From the NCBI GenBank assembly GCA_016203425.1, contig JACQMU010000052.1:1-5718 (forward strand): a stretch of 5,718 bases of DNA, read 5' to 3'. Below, piece after piece: positions 5,514-5,718 of this stretch (the stretch's first letter is position 1; each line of letters starts with the position of its first letter). Under the pieces are notes generated by a model. That model was not told the origin of the DNA and did no database searches. It saw nothing but the letters and a program-made list of their open reading frames with translations. Both the position numbers and the translations under genes were made by a program. The DNA comes from Candidatus Woesearchaeota archaeon (GTDB taxonomy: Archaea > Nanobdellota > Nanobdellia > Woesearchaeales > ARS49).

Positions 5514-5718
5514 AAAAGTAATCATCTTTGTAATTGTAGTTTTGATAATCACACCAATAGTTTATTCAGTTTTATTTGAACTGCTTGTAGTAGCTGACGC
5601 TGTTGGCCAATTCTTCAAAGAAAAAGAACCAAGGCTGCCATGGCACGCAGTAGAAGACTGGGAAGTAAACGTATGCCAAAAATGGGGCGGAAGAACACAA
5701 GCAGAACAAGGAGAAACA
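5488..5718 (+). CDS. Membrane-anchored protein, N-terminal part, overlapping the 919-aa gene
   Basis: ORF open to the right edge, 77 residues visible, no family recognised. It starts at ATG 5488, overlapping the end of the 919-aa gene by 26 bases in another frame. Residues 1-10 are polar with K6, R9 and K10, then about 11-36 form one long hydrophobic span (VIIFVIVVLIITPIVYSVLF and onward), either a signal anchor or an uncleaved signal. After it comes QFFKEKEPRLPWHAVEDWEV, then NVCQKWGG with a single visible cysteine (C63) and tryptophans at 52, 58 and 66. The positive charges before the span suggest the C-terminal part faces outside. A ribosome site is weak (GGAG about 12 bases upstream), consistent with translational coupling to the preceding gene. 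A TTG at 5506 is a less likely alternative start. Overlap and shared export features suggest the two products act together. Confidence 0.75.
   Translation, partial: MTIADKLYRKVIIFVIVVLIITPIVYSVLFELLVVADAVGQFFKEKEPRLPWHAVEDWEVNVCQKWGGRTQAEQGET

Overview
The window looks like a piece of an archaeal chromosome, most likely from a small-genome DPANN lineage such as Woesearchaeota or Pacearchaeota. This is inference, not proof. It rests on a short archaeal-type triosephosphate isomerase (222 aa), a NYN/PIN-like nuclease of an archaeal type, TATA boxes at archaeal distances from starts, GGAGG-type ribosome binding sites, and a very large secreted protein with Ig-like domains and a cysteine-rich C-terminus. 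I associate that last type with DPANN genomes.

Layout: (1) Bases 1-884 hold the C-terminal part of a Dam-type (D12 class) adenine methyltransferase on + and an unrecognised 174-aa ORF on -. They are tail to tail, with stop codons on adjacent bases. This stretch is more AT-rich than the rest and lacks its strand asymmetry, so it may be an acquired restriction-modification-like module. (2) Bases 926-2489 are a compact minus-strand operon: NYN-domain nuclease, then thioredoxin (overlapping by 17 bases), then triosephosphate isomerase (12-base gap). Each gene has a clear Shine-Dalgarno site. (3) Bases 2490-2753 are a divergent intergenic region. It has a TATA box for each flanking gene and, between them, a GC-rich 97-base element (2581-2677) that folds by hand into a near-perfect three-way junction. 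No known RNA family was recognised. (4) Bases 2754-5513 encode a 919-aa exported protein: signal peptide, about five Ig-like beta domains, coiled coil, Trp/Cys-rich membrane segment and a C-terminal domain with many cysteines. (5) From 5488 to the right edge a second gene starts inside the end of the previous one and encodes a membrane-anchored protein, cut by the window.

The minus-strand operon is housekeeping (glycolysis, redox, RNA metabolism). The plus-strand pair looks like a surface or envelope unit. The two most interesting items are the unassigned structured element and the 919-aa protein with its overlapping membrane partner.
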